Shown here: piece after piece, positions 11,304 to 21,955 of the stretch
Numbering within the stretch: position 1 is the stretch's first letter
How the letters are laid out: each line of letters starts with the position of its first letter
NCBI GenBank assembly: GCA_030848705.1
Contig: JAUIZM010000017.1
Location: 1-64,000, forward strand
Direction: 5' to 3'
Source of the DNA: Heracleum sosnowskyi
Lineage: Eukaryota; Streptophyta; Magnoliopsida; Apiales; Apiaceae
Length of the DNA: 64,000 nucleotides
Position numbers and translations under genes: made by a program
Notes under the pieces: generated by a model
What the model was told of the DNA's origin: nothing
Database searches by the model: none
The model's input: only the letters and a program-made list of their open reading frames with translations

Positions 11304-11894
11304 CTAGTGATCAAATAGAAACTAAAATTAAAATAGAAACTAGAAACTAATCTAAGCCCTTAGATTAATCTAATCTAATGGTCCTCTACTGCACCACACA
11401 CAGTTAAAATACACCCTCACATACACAATCCCACCTAATCCCCTTCGTTTTTAATTTAATTTTTCCCGTTAATTGGTGATCTTTTTTTGAAATCTAACTT
11501 CACTGTATTTTTCTTCATCTCGCAACAATCAGTTTGCATACCATATTTGATATATTCCGACGATAAATCACTATTTATGCTTGCGAAAATCACTAAAATG
11601 TTGGTGATTCTTGTAAGAATAAATAGTGATTTCTGCGTAAATGTAGTGATTTTCGCAAGCATAAATAGTGATTTATCGTCGGAATATATCAAATATGGTA
11701 TGCAAACTGATTGTTGCGAGATGAAGAAAAATACAGTGAAGTTAGATTTCAAAAAAAGATCACCAATTAACGGGAAAAATATAATTACGAATGAAGGGGA
11801 TTATGTGGGATTGTGTGTGAGAGGGTGTATTTAATTGTGTGTGGTGCAGTTTCTAGTTTTTATTTTAAATTGGTTTCTATTTGAGTAGGACTCT
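11301..11894. mobile_element. TA-flanked foldback MITE E with a perfect 131-bp inverted repeat
   Basis: 11465-11595 and 11644-11774 are exact reverse complements by my reading, separated by a 48-bp spacer. Weaker inverted homology extends to both ends (AGGCTAGTGATCAAATAG at the left). Because the arms are identical, the same artefactual peptide appears on both strands. Transcription would give a long, near-perfect hairpin RNA. Confidence 0.9.
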
Positions 11895-12547
11895 ATATAT
11901 ATATATACTTCTTATATATAAATGTATATAACTTATTGCCAATTAGTCGTGAAATTTTTATTTATTGTTCATATGTAATTGCTTATATATTTTCTAAATA
12001 TGCAATACTATAAATAATATATATTTTTTAAAATTATTTATTTACTTCATTATTCGTGTAATTTCGTTCCGTGTCGTGTACCTATTGTGAAAACCCAAAC
12101 CCGACACTAATTATATTCGTGTTTTTTCGTGTTCGTGTACTTTCGTGTTCGTGTACCAAATTTTTGCACTCAAACACTAATTATCCGTGTTGTGTTCACG
12201 TGTCGTGTATCAAATTGCATGGTCTAGGTACCATTGAGAATCCTCTAATTGCAATCAACAATATAAGAACAATTGTAAACAAATAGATGGTTAAAGAGAA
12301 GATGGTAAAGATTAGAAAATTGAAGAACAATGTACTAAATTGATTGTTGCTCGATGAGCGAAGAATATTGAACTGAATTTATCTTGATCTTTATTTATAA
12401 AATATTAAATGATAGCTAAGGAGATAAGAGTATAAGACTAACGAGTCAAAAGTTTAGGTGTACCATCTGTAAGTCAAAAATATGAGATGGTACCATCAGA
12501 AAAAGTCAATACCACGATGGTGCTATTGAGAATTTCCCTTATTTATA

Positions 12548-12783
12548 TTTACTTTGATGCACGACTACATGCATATATACTTGTTTAAAAACTAACATTG
12601 TAGAATCTAGCTAATTGCTAACTATTTCTCAAAGTTGACAACATCTAAGACATGCACCGGGGTTCAGAAATATATTAGTGGATAGTGGAATAAAGATAAG
12701 GGGCTGCTGCCTGCTGGGGACAGATAATAATATATCTGCTGGAATAGCTTAACATGTCTGACATTTGTTCATGTTTTTATATG
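12548..12783. other. Unassigned spacer
   Basis: Unique-looking, more balanced sequence between the MULE-type element and the small LTR element; it continues at 15368. No coding signal I can defend. Confidence 0.5.
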
Positions 12784-12788
12784 CAGTG

Positions 12789-13406
12789 TGTTGTTGGAGG
12801 AATTTCGTAACAATCAAAATCGGAGGTTGCTGGTATAACGAATTATGAAAATAGGGGGATTTGAGATTTTTGGATGTTTAGGGGCTGAGCTCGTATGATG
12901 ACTCCTCAGAAATTGAATAGAGAATGGGTTCCTTCTCTTCCTCTTTCCCGAGTGTCAATTGCCATGTCATACAAGGTACCTACTTACCTATTTATATAGG
13001 GATCAAGCCTCACGTAGTTCTTGGAAAACAAGTCATTAGATAAGTCCATTCAGTCCAAACCCATAAATAGTCAAAGTTTATCCATCCAATGTTCCCATAA
13101 ATAGTTCAAGGATTATCAATCCACCTCACGTTCCCATAAATAGTTCAAGGATTATCAATCCACCTCACGTTCCCATAAATAGTCCGGTCTTCACATGTTT
13201 TCCTACAATCTTGCGGCATCTCCGCATTTCTTTCCATGATTTGAAGAATATCGTTTGGAGATATTTTCCATTATTCGTTGATTGAGATTGATTCTTTCCT
13301 CATTTCAGGGAGAGGATATTACTTAGTGATAAAGCAATTAATTATTAATCTGAATTAATAATTATTAAACGGAGAAATTTGGACTATGCCAAAATATGAC
13401 ATAACA
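12789..13406 (-). repeat. 3' LTR of the small LTR element
   Basis: 618 bp. It contains a 38-bp direct repeat (CCCATAAATAGTTCAAGG then ATTATCAATCCACCTCACGTT, about 13090-13165) and a diverged copy of the 88-bp internal repeat (TTGCGGCATCTCCGCATTTC near 13211). Confidence 0.9.
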
Positions 13407-13420
13407 ACAAGCCCCCAGTT
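13407..13420 (-). other. Polypurine tract of the small LTR element
   Basis: The minus strand reads ACTGGGGGCTTGT immediately before the 3' LTR, the position where plus-strand synthesis is primed. Confidence 0.6.
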
Positions 13421-13644
13421 CTGCAGTGTAGCTTGCTGTAGTGGAGAACTAAAAATCTTCGAGCTTCCAAATTTCTTCGGTCGCTTAGAGTTTTGTATAT
13501 AGTCTGAATTGGCGTACACGCTTTTCAAGTGTCATTGTCCACATAAGGATGTGTTTTCGTTTTCCACGAGCCCCCGAGCTGAGGCTTTAATAAGATACCC
13601 AATTTCAAATGTCAGGCTTTCAGCCCATATCACATCCGGTCACA

Positions 13645-13985
13645 CACATTTTCCAACAATCTCGCGGCATCTCCGCATTTCTTCCCGTGATTGTAGGAAT
13701 GTCCCATGCCAACCATATCACGTTCGGTCCCACACATGTTCCTGCAATCTCGCGGCATCTCCGCATTTCTTCCCGTGATTGTAGGAATGTCTCGTGCTAA
13801 CCATATCACGTCCGGTCCCATACGTTTTCCTGCAATCTCGCGGCATTTCCGCATTTCTTCCCGTGATTGTAGGAATGTCCCGTGCCAACCATATCACGTC
13901 CGGTCCTACACGTTTTCCTACAATCTCGTGGCATCTCCGCATTTCTTCCCTTGATTGTAGGAATGTCCCGTGCCAACCATGAAAT
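13645..13985. repeat. 88-bp tandem repeat, four units
   Basis: The landmark CTCG(C/T)GGCATxTCCGCATT occurs at 13661, 13749, 13837 and 13925, exactly 88 bp apart. Each unit also holds CCCGTGATTGTAGGAATG and CAACCATATCACGT. Since 88 is not a multiple of three, open frames on both strands here are artefacts. Confidence 0.95.
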
Positions 13986-14724
13986 ATCCATCTACCAATG
14001 GACCTTCAATATTGTAATTTTATTCTTGGACTCTCCTCTGAGAGTAGGGTCTTCAATATTAATCCTCCTTGGAAAAGAGAGTTTTCGAAAACATTACCCT
14101 TATCAGATAAGGACCTTCCACACTTATTTTTGTCCATGCACGAGCTAGTGAAGTAATCAAATCACGCGCTACGAATATTGCATCACAAATTCTTTAACAT
14201 CTCCATGATTCAGATTCTGCCCAGATCTGTTTTTTTACCTTTCTGACCCTGTAAACGATGTTTTCTTGGAAAACACACAATATGAAAGTTGTAGAAAACG
14301 AAAAGAGCTTTCCGATGATATATGGCTCGTCAGAAACGGACTTATAATGATTCGGGAATCAAATAAAAACATCTGCTGATTAACTTCTCAATACTGAAAA
14401 ACGGGACCTGATTATGTTTTGTAATTTCGAGAATAGATCGAAACATAATCCGAGAAAACACCAAGAACGAAAGTTGCAGGAAATCGTAAAAGCTTTTCGG
14501 ATCATAAAAAATCATCAAAATCTGACATGTATTAAATTAACTACGAATTTTATAAGATAACTTATGTATACGGACAAAAGCATAAGAAAACTTATCTTAA
14601 TTTTGAAAAGAATCATGAATCACCGCCTCCATCGTTTTGCTCCTCCATTAAAGCCACTCCAGATCCATATTAACCCCCATGTGTATTGTATATATTGATT
14701 GTCCTCCACAATAAAAAATTATCC

Positions 14725-14740
14725 CCTCCTTCTAGCGCCA
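14725..14740 (-). other. Primer-binding site of the small LTR element
   Basis: On the minus strand TGGCGCTAGAAGGAGG follows the 5' LTR after two bases. TGGCGC-type primer sites are typical of plant Gypsy-derived elements, which hints at the partner lineage. Confidence 0.65.
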
Positions 14741-14742
14741 AT

Positions 14743-15362
14743 TGTTGTTGGAGGAATTTCGTAACAACCAAAATCGGAGATTGCTGGTATAACGAATTAT
14801 GAAAATAGGGGGATTTGAGATTTTTGGATGTTTAGGGGGGCTGAGCTCGTATGATGACTCCTCAGAAATTGAATAGAGAATGGGTTCCTTCTCTTCCTCT
14901 TTCCCGAGTGTCAATTGCCGTGTCATACAAGGTGCCTACGTACCCATTTATATAGGGATCAAGCCTCACGTAGTTCTTGGAAAACAAGTCATTAGATAAG
15001 TCCATTCAGTCCAAACCCATAAATAGTCAAAGTTTATCCATCCAATGTTCCCATAAATAGTTCAAGGATTATCAGTCCACCTCACGTTCCCATAAATAGT
15101 TTAAGGATTATCAATCCACCTCACGTTCCCATAAATAGTCCGGTCTTCACATATTTTCCTACAATCTTGCGGCATCTCCGCATTTCTTTCCATGATTTGA
15201 AGAATATCGTTTGGAGATATTTTCCGTTATTCGTTGATTGAGATTGATTCTTTCCTCGTTTCAGAAAGAGGATATTACTTAGTGATAAAGCAATTAATTA
15301 TTAATCTGAATTAATAATTATTAAACGGAGAAATTTGGACTATGCCAAAATATTACCTAACA
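14743..15362 (-). repeat. 5' LTR of the small LTR element
   Basis: 620 bp, near-identical to 12789-13406. Differences include a 2-bp gain in a G-run and about 15 substitutions. Confidence 0.9.
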
Positions 15363-15367
15363 CAGTG

Positions 15368-16200
15368 CAAACTCTTCTCTTAGAAAGTCCATTCTCGGGA
15401 ATAATAACATGTGTTTGGATAAATCCCCCACGGCCCAACTATTATCTGGGACAACACATGTAGCCAGATTAATAATCACTTCGACACTCAGCCACTTGCA
15501 TTGGATCAACCCATACTCGGTCATTTAGCTAAACAGTCCATAACAATGATAAACTGTATTCAATCCCTAGAATTGTCAATTACCAGTCTATTGGATCAAC
15601 CCATACTCGGTCATTTAGCTAAACAGTCCATAACAATGATAAACTGTATTCAATCCCTAGAATTGTCAATTACCAGTCTATGTTACAGTTTGGTGCTCTC
15701 TGGAAAAACGCCAAAATTTCAGAAACTGTGCATAGGCACTGCTCACAAAGCCAGCAAATCTTTGCTACTTCATGTATATCTGCTCTACCAAAGTACAACA
15801 AAACCCTCTTCACATCCCGACGACATAACAAGCAAAAATATAATAAAGAAATCGAAAAGTTCAAAATCATCCCTGATAGCTCTCAGAAATGTACTGACAT
15901 TCATATTTATCCAAGACTATACAGTATTGTTCTAGCTATTTCCTTCATCAAATCAGATAAAAGTATAGAGGGTAACGAATATCAGTGAAGGCAACCAGGC
16001 TCAGAGGGACGCTATACAAGCATAGATGCCCATTACCAGATGAGCAGTACAACCATCTCAAAGAAAAAAAAAACTGCAGCTAAAAGTAATAAAACTGGTT
16101 ATAAGCTTCCGGTTTTATATATACCAAAAATGCCTTGATAATGGAACTGGGTACTTGAGAATTTGGCCTGGGTTTAGGCATAGCTGCTACCAATCTGACA
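15368..16200. other. Unassigned, gene-like composition
   Basis: Less AT-rich than its neighbours and not obviously repetitive apart from the 90-bp duplication. A minus-strand frame at 15670-15870 contains ICWLCEQCLCTVSEILAFF but matches nothing I recognise. With 12548-12783 it forms the pre-insertion locus of the small LTR element, so it could be an intron or UTR of a host gene. Function unknown. Confidence 0.35.
15501..15680. repeat. Exact 90-bp tandem duplication
   Basis: 15501-15590 (TTGGATCAACCCATACTCGG to TACCAGTCTA) is repeated without a visible difference at 15591-15680. It looks like a recent duplication. Confidence 0.95.
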
Positions 16201-16483
16201 TCATCAAATTGAATATTTTTGTAAATCACGGATGTTATATTTGCAGAACATTGCCATGCATATTACCCCATTATAAATGTTCTGCAAATAAGATATGTGC
16301 ATAATATTTTTGTAGAACTAAAATTACAATCAAATTGGATATTTTATAGACCATATATGTTATGTTTACTAAATATTACTCTACATATTATTTTTATAGA
16401 GCATTTTATGAATGTATTTTAGTTGCATAACATATATGGTCTCCAAGTCTCCAACTAAATATGGTCTCCATAGAACTTTTTTC
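16200..16483. mobile_element. Fragment of a TCTATGGAGACC-type MITE
   Basis: The right end (CATATATGGTCTCCAAGTC ... ATGGTCTCCATAGAACTT) matches the right end of the next element. The left part is diverged and its limit is uncertain. Confidence 0.5.
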
Positions 16484-16496
16484 TATATATATATAT

Positions 16497-17150
16497 AAAG
16501 TTCTATGGAGACCACGTTTTTTGTGGAGACCTGAAGACCACATATGTTCTGCAATCTAAATTTTGGCAAAATAGATTATATTTTGTAATAAAAAATTTGC
16601 AAAACGTACTGTTTTGCAAAGTATATTCTATGAAAATCATTATTTCATTGAAAATCTTGAAAATCATGTAAGTTCTGCAAACTAAAATGAATGTTCTGCA
16701 AACCGAACATGTTTTGCAAAACATATATAATTTTAAAGATTTTAAATGAAAATAGTTATTTTCCTAGAACATAATATGAAGACCACCTTTTTTGTGGAGA
16801 CCACATACGTTCTGCAATCTAAATTTGGCAAAATAGATCATTTTTTGTATTTAAAAATTTGCAAAACTTACTGTTTTGCAAAGTATATTCTATGAAAATC
16901 ACTATTTCATTGAAAATCTTGAAAATCATGTAAGTTCTGCAAACTAAACATGAATGTTCTGTAAACCGAACATGTTTTGCAGAACAATATGTTTTCCTAT
17001 GTTTTATTTGCAAAACATATATAATTTTAAATGAAAATAGTTACTTTCATAGAACATAATTTATAAAATACTATATTTTGCTAAATTTAGATTGCATAGC
17101 GTATGTGGTCTCCAGGTCTCCACAAAAAAGGTGGTCTCCATAGAACTTAA
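16497..17150. mobile_element. MITE with about 65-bp inverted ends (AGTTCTATGGAGACCAC)
   Basis: The left end AGTTCTATGGAGACCAC ... GTGGAGACCTGAAGACC is inverted at the right end (GGTCTCCAGGTCTCCAC ... GTGGTCTCCATAGAACT). An internal direct duplication makes the left half appear twice (about 16540-16770 and 16795-17040), giving paired minus-strand frames that are not genes. (TA)n lies at the left. Confidence 0.75.
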
Positions 17151-17246
17151 CTCTATATAGTTGGGATGGGAAATGCAACCAACATATCGTATTCGTTAAA
17201 TTCATTACTTTTTAAAATATTGTATGCCCTATTGTTATATATAAAT

Positions 17247-17305
17247 TAGTGGTGTAGTGGTTTAGCCGCATGTCACTCTCGTGAACCACCCGGGTTCGAA
17301 CTTCA
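17247..17305 (+). repeat. tRNA-derived (SINE-like) head
   Basis: AGTGGTGTAGTGGTTTAGCC resembles a Pol III A box, and GGTTCGAAC (17293-17301) a B box, about 35 bases apart. No full cloverleaf can be drawn. A second, more decayed copy is at 21318-21376 (GAGTTTGAAC). Both lie inside the shared MULE-like left flank, so the SINE-like piece has been carried along with that family. Confidence 0.5.
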
Positions 17306-17839
17306 TCGACTACATGCAATATTCGTTTTTTCTTTAAGCCATTTTTTTTATTTCTTAAATAATAAATTTAAAATTCACTCAATGGAACATAAAAAATTCG
17401 AAAATAAATTCAATTATCAAAACTTGAATGTCAGAAGCTATTGTCTAAAGTCATTTTTTACCATTTCTTTGATAAATTAGATATTAATATTTTTACATTT
17501 AGAAAGATGAAAAATAATATTTTAATATTAATACAAAAGTCGATATTAAAATAAGAAAAAATTAAAATAAATTTTGCATTTTAAAATAATAAAAAAGGGT
17601 GCCCTTCCACAACCCCGGTTGGTTGGGAAGGGACATCCAACCAACAGATCATATCCGTTAAATTCAAATTTGGACAGTTGGGATCAATAGCTGCCGCATT
17701 GATTCATTGCGGGGCTGCAATTTACTCTTTTGCCCTTAGAATTAGCCACAAAACTACTTTTTTTTGCGGGGGTGCAATGTTTCATTGCGGGGGTGCAATG
17801 TTTCATTGCGGGGCAGGATACAAAAAAACTGTTTCAGCT

Positions 17840-19790
17840 TTTTTATTATTCTTAAAATATTATTTTTCGTTTTTCTAATTGCAAAAATATTAGTATTAAA
17901 TTTATTAAAGAAATCGTAGAAAAAAGAGGGAAAATTCGAAGTGAAGTAAAAAAAAGAGAAAATGATAAAAATATTATTTCATTTTTAAAAAATACAAAAT
18001 ACCATGACAACCGAAATAATTTTAATTTTTTATTATTATTTTAATATCAGTTTTTTTATTATTCTTAAAATATTATTTTTCATTTTTCTAATTTTAAAAA
18101 CATTAGTATTAAATTTATTAAGGAAATCGTAGAAAAAAGAGGAAAATTTTGAAGCGGAGTAAAAAAAGGAGAAAATGATAAAAATATTATTTCATTTTTT
18201 AAAAATGGAAAATACCATGACAACCGAAATAATTTTAATTTTTTATTACTATTTTAATATCAGTTTTTTTTATTCTTCTTAAAATATTATTTTTCATTTT
18301 TTTAATTGCAAATATATTAGTATTAAATTTATTAAAAAAATCGTAGAAAAAAGAGGGAAAATTCGAAGTGAAGTAAAAAAAAGAGAAAATGATAAAAAAA
18401 TTATTTCATTTTTAAAAAATGCAAAATACCATGACAACCGAAATAATTTTAATTTTTTATTATTTTTAAAAAATGCAAAATACCATGACAACCGGAATAA
18501 TTTTAATTTTTTATTATTATTTTAATATCATTTTTTTATTATTCTTAAAAAATGCAAAATAACATGACAACCGAAATAATTTTAATTTTTTATTATTATT
18601 TTAATATCAGTTGTTTTTATTATTCTTAAAATATTATTTTTTATTTTCTAATTGAAAAAATATTAGTATTACTTTTATTAAAGAAACCGTAGAAAAAAGA
18701 GGAAAAATTCGAAGTGAAGTAAAAAAACGAGAAAATGATAAAAATATTATTTCATTTTTTAAAAATTCAAAATACCATGACAGCCGAAATAATTTTAATT
18801 TTTTATTATTATTTTAATATCAGTTTTTTTATTATTCTTAAAAAATGCAAAATACCATGACAATCGAAATAATTTCAATTTTTTATTATTATTTTAATAT
18901 CAGTTTTTTATTATTCTTAAAATATTATTTTTCATTTTTCTAATTGCAAAAACATTAGTATTAAATTTATTAAAGAAATCGTAGAAAAAATAGGAAAATT
19001 TTGAAGCGGAGTAAAAAAAGGAGAAAATGATAAAAATATTATTTCATGTTTTAAAAATGCAAAATACCATGACAACCGAAATAATTTTAATTTTTTATTA
19101 TTATTTTAATATCAGTTTTTTTTATTCTTCTTAAAATATTAATTTTCATTTTTCTAATTGCAAAAATATTAGTATTAAATTTATTAAAGAAATCGTAGAA
19201 AAAAGAGAGAAAATTCGAAGTGAAGTAAAAAAAGGAGAAAAAGATAAAAATATTATTTCATTTTTTAAAAATGCAAAATACCATGACAACCGAAATAATT
19301 TTAATTTTTTATTATTCTTAAAAAATGCAAAATACCATGACAACCGAAATAATTTTAATTTTTTATTATTATTTTAATATCATTTTTTTATTATTCTTAA
19401 AAAATGCAAAATACCATGACAACCGAAATAATTTTAATTTTTTATTATTATTTTAATATCAGTTGTTTTTATTATTCTTAAAATATTATTTTTTATTTTT
19501 CTAATTGCGAAAATATTAGTATTAATTTTATTAAAGAAACCGTAGAAAAAAGAGGGAAAATTCGAAGTGAAGTAAAAAAACGAGAAAATGATAAAAATAT
19601 TATTTCATTTTTTAAAAATTCAAAATACCATGATAACCGAAATAATTTTAATTTTTTATTATTATTTTAATATCAGTTTTTTTATTATTCTTAAAATATT
19701 ATTTTTTATTTTTCTAATTGCAAAAATATTAGTATTAAATTTATTAAAGAAACCGTAGAAAAAAGAGGAAAAATTCGAAGTGAAGTAAAA
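17840..19790. repeat. AT-rich long-unit tandem repeat, about eight units
   Basis: Units of roughly 215 bp or longer recur, each with TAGTATTAAATTTATTAAAG, AATCGTAGAAAAAAGAGG, GAAGTGAAGTAAAAAA and ATACCATGACAACCGAAAT. Shorter 60-70-bp subunits (ATGCAAAATACCATGACAAC) are extra-amplified in places. Repeated minus-strand frames here are by-products. Confidence 0.85.
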
Positions 19791-20215
19791 TAATAATGCT
19801 CCAGAATGTACCCCGCAATGAAGTAAAATTCGAAGTGAAGTGAGAAAATGATAAAGTTTATTTGTTATGTAAGGCATGGTTAATGCTCCAGAAAGTACCC
19901 CGTAATGAATCATTGCTCCAGTGAGAAAATGATAAAGTTTATTTGTTATGTAGGGCAGGGTTAATGCTCCAGAAAGTACCCCGCAATGAATCATTGCTCC
20001 AGTACAGTTCCCCGCAATGAATCATTGCTCCAGTAAAGTTCCCCGCAATGTTTCATTGCTCCAGTAGTGTATTTAATGCTAACCAACCACCCCAACTATC
20101 GTAATTAATGTTGGCTAGTAAAAAAATTGTGGGACTATGACATTGCGGTAGCAGCAATGTTTCATTGCTCCAATAAAGTACCCCGCAATGTTTCATTGCT
20201 CCAGTGGTGTTTTTT
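19790..20215. repeat. Cluster of GCAATGnnnCATTGC hairpin motifs, first cluster
   Basis: At least six copies of CCCCGCAATGnnnCATTGCTCCAGT-like sequence (nnn = AAT or TTT), spaced 40-60 bp apart near the right side of copy X. Further copies are at 17770-17810, 20970-21035, 21563-21715, 38905-39090 and 41060-43130. Confidence 0.85.
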
Positions 20216-21955
20216 TTTAAAATTCTTTTTATCTTTTAATCATTAAATATGTATATAAAAATTAAATTACATTCATTTAAATTTCAAAATATCTTAGATG
20301 CTGATTTGTGGATATTTTTTACCATCATATGTATTTAATTTAAGTTATTTAATCGAAATATACTCAAAGATATGTGAAACAATCGTTTTCATACGGACTA
20401 TTGACCTAAATATGTATATACTTTCTCAGTTGTTATTTATGATTGTAAAAAAATAAAATACTATGTTTACAATTACTAGCAATGTTATATTTCAATTTTA
20501 AACTTAAAAAATAATATTTTAACTATTCTTATTTTTATTTTACCTTAAATTATTATATTCTTATTTTTATTTTACCTTATATCATTTTACCTTAAAAAAT
20601 AATATTATTTATGAAATTAAACTTGTCGAGTTCGAAATCCGTGACTCCGGGTCCATTAGCTCATTTACTTTTAACATCCAACACACCTTTACGACTAAAG
20701 TTACATTTTATTTAGGTTGATATTCAATTAATTTTCAATTTACAAATAATAAATAAATTCTTCTTTTTGGATATATTTGGTACGAATCATTTTTAAACAA
20801 GTTACTTGTGTTGGTGCTGTGGTAATTTTGCATACATATGATTTTAAACAAGTTATTTGGATATATATGATTTTAAACAAGTATAAGAGGTAATATTGCA
20901 TAAACAAGTTATTTGGATCTATATGATTTTAAACCCAAAAGGGTAGTTTTGGTAAAAAAATATAAGAGGTCCAGCAATGTATCATTGCGGGGGATGCAAT
21001 GATACATTGCGGGGGGTGCAATGAAACATTGCTCCAGTGCGTTTCCTTAGCCGTATGATCGTTTTTAAAGGGTTGTGATGGGTTGGTTGTGTAGCATTTG
21101 TTAATCAACGGGGGCTGTGGACCAAAACCCAATAAAAAATTAAAATTATTTTAGTTAACATGGTAATTTTTCATTTTAAAAAAAGTAAAATAAATTTTTT
21201 ATCTATTTAAATTTAAACAAAAAAGAAAAAAAAATTAAACTAGTAGATGTGCGTACCTCTACTGGAATCCCCCCTCCAATACTTTTTTAAACATTGTACG
21301 CCCTATTGTTATATATAAATTAGCGGTGTAGTGGTTTGACCTCACGTCACTCTCGTGAACCACCCGAGTTTGAACTTCATCGGCTACATGCAATATTAGT
21401 TTTTTCTTTAAATCATTTTTTACCATTTCTTTAATAAATTAGATATTAATATTTTTACATTTAGAAAAATGAAAATAATATTTTTAATATTTTTTAAAAA
21501 AATATTCGAAGTGAAGTTAAAAACAGAGCAAGAGTACTGAAGCCTCAGTCAAACTTTTGGTTGCCGCTATGTTTCATTGCTGCAGTTGGAAATTAGGCAG
21601 TAGCTTTTGGCAAAACAGAGGAAAACAGAGGAATGTTATTGAAGCTTCTGTCAATTTTTTTTTTGTCGCAATGAAACATTGCTAGCTCCACTATGTTTCA
21701 TTGCTGCAGTTGGAAAATAGGCAGAAGCTTCTGCCAAACACCTAGAATTTGAAGTCCTTTTTTTATTTTTAAATAATAAATTTTACCGGATAATCATCAC
21801 TTTTTCTAAGTAATTTCATTTTAATATTTTTAATTATATTTTCAGCTTATATTGCAAAGTAAGTTTATCCACTCAATGACACATAATAAGTTCAAAAATA
21901 ATTTCAATTATCAATACTTGAATGTCACATAGTAAATTCAAAATAAATTCAAATA

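Larger units (their letters stand above)
10233..12227. mobile_element. Probable inner element with CGTGTCGTGTAC subterminal repeats
   Basis: Clusters of TTCGTGTAC / GTGTCGTGTA words occur at 10238-10400 and, inverted or mixed, at 12055-12212, bracketing the three TA-flanked MITEs. This looks like one element with GTGTCGTGTA-type subterminal repeats inserted in the MULE-type element. Termini near TAGACC (10233) and GGTCTA (12227) are a guess; flanking GGTATCAAT and GGTACCATT match at 7 of 9 positions. Confidence 0.4.
10156..12538. mobile_element. MULE-type non-autonomous element with exact 9-bp duplication, hosting nested elements
   Basis: Left end GGGATATTCTTAATGGTACC; right end, inverted, GGGAAATTCTCAATAGCACC. 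Exact 9-bp target duplication TTATTTATA at 10147-10155 and 12539-12547, the size made by Mutator-like transposases. GGTACCA words recur inside both ends. Most of its 2.4 kb is later insertions. Confidence 0.85.
12789..15362 (-). mobile_element. Small non-autonomous LTR retrotransposon
   Basis: Two direct LTRs (12789-13406 and 14743-15362) are flanked by the exact 5-bp duplication CAGTG (12784-12788 and 15363-15367). On the minus strand the element starts TGTTAGG and each LTR ends CAACA. The primer-binding site and purine tract both show minus orientation. About 15 substitutions separate the LTRs, around 2.4 percent. The internal 1.3 kb has no gag or pol, so mobility would depend on another element. 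Confidence 0.9.
17161..21135. mobile_element. MULE-like non-autonomous copy X
   Basis: Both flanks resemble those of the transposase-bearing copy Y. The left block 17210-17540 matches about 21290-21490; the right block 20090-21130 matches about 38940-39860 in the same order. A second left-end-like sequence, GGGTGCCCTTCCACAACCCC, begins near 17597, so the exact left terminus is uncertain. Inside are AT-rich tandem repeats and many GCAATGnnnCATTGC hairpins, but no transposase. It appears to be a deletion derivative of copy Y. Confidence 0.5.

Noticed and set aside
11456..11834. Two reading frames on opposite strands with the same peptide
   Set aside because: Direct consequence of the perfect inverted repeat; no codon bias or domain.
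13509..14148. Overlapping open frames on both strands with repeated Cys/His residues, and a CRISPR-like look
   Set aside because: They arise from an 88-bp tandem repeat without unique spacers, inside a plant LTR element; not CRISPR and not zinc-finger genes.
17247..17305. Possible tRNA gene
   Set aside because: A- and B-box-like words exist but no acceptor or anticodon stems pair; a tRNA-derived SINE head fits better.
18294..19994. Repeated minus-strand frames (SWYFAFFKN peptides)
   Set aside because: By-products of the AT-rich long-unit tandem repeat.
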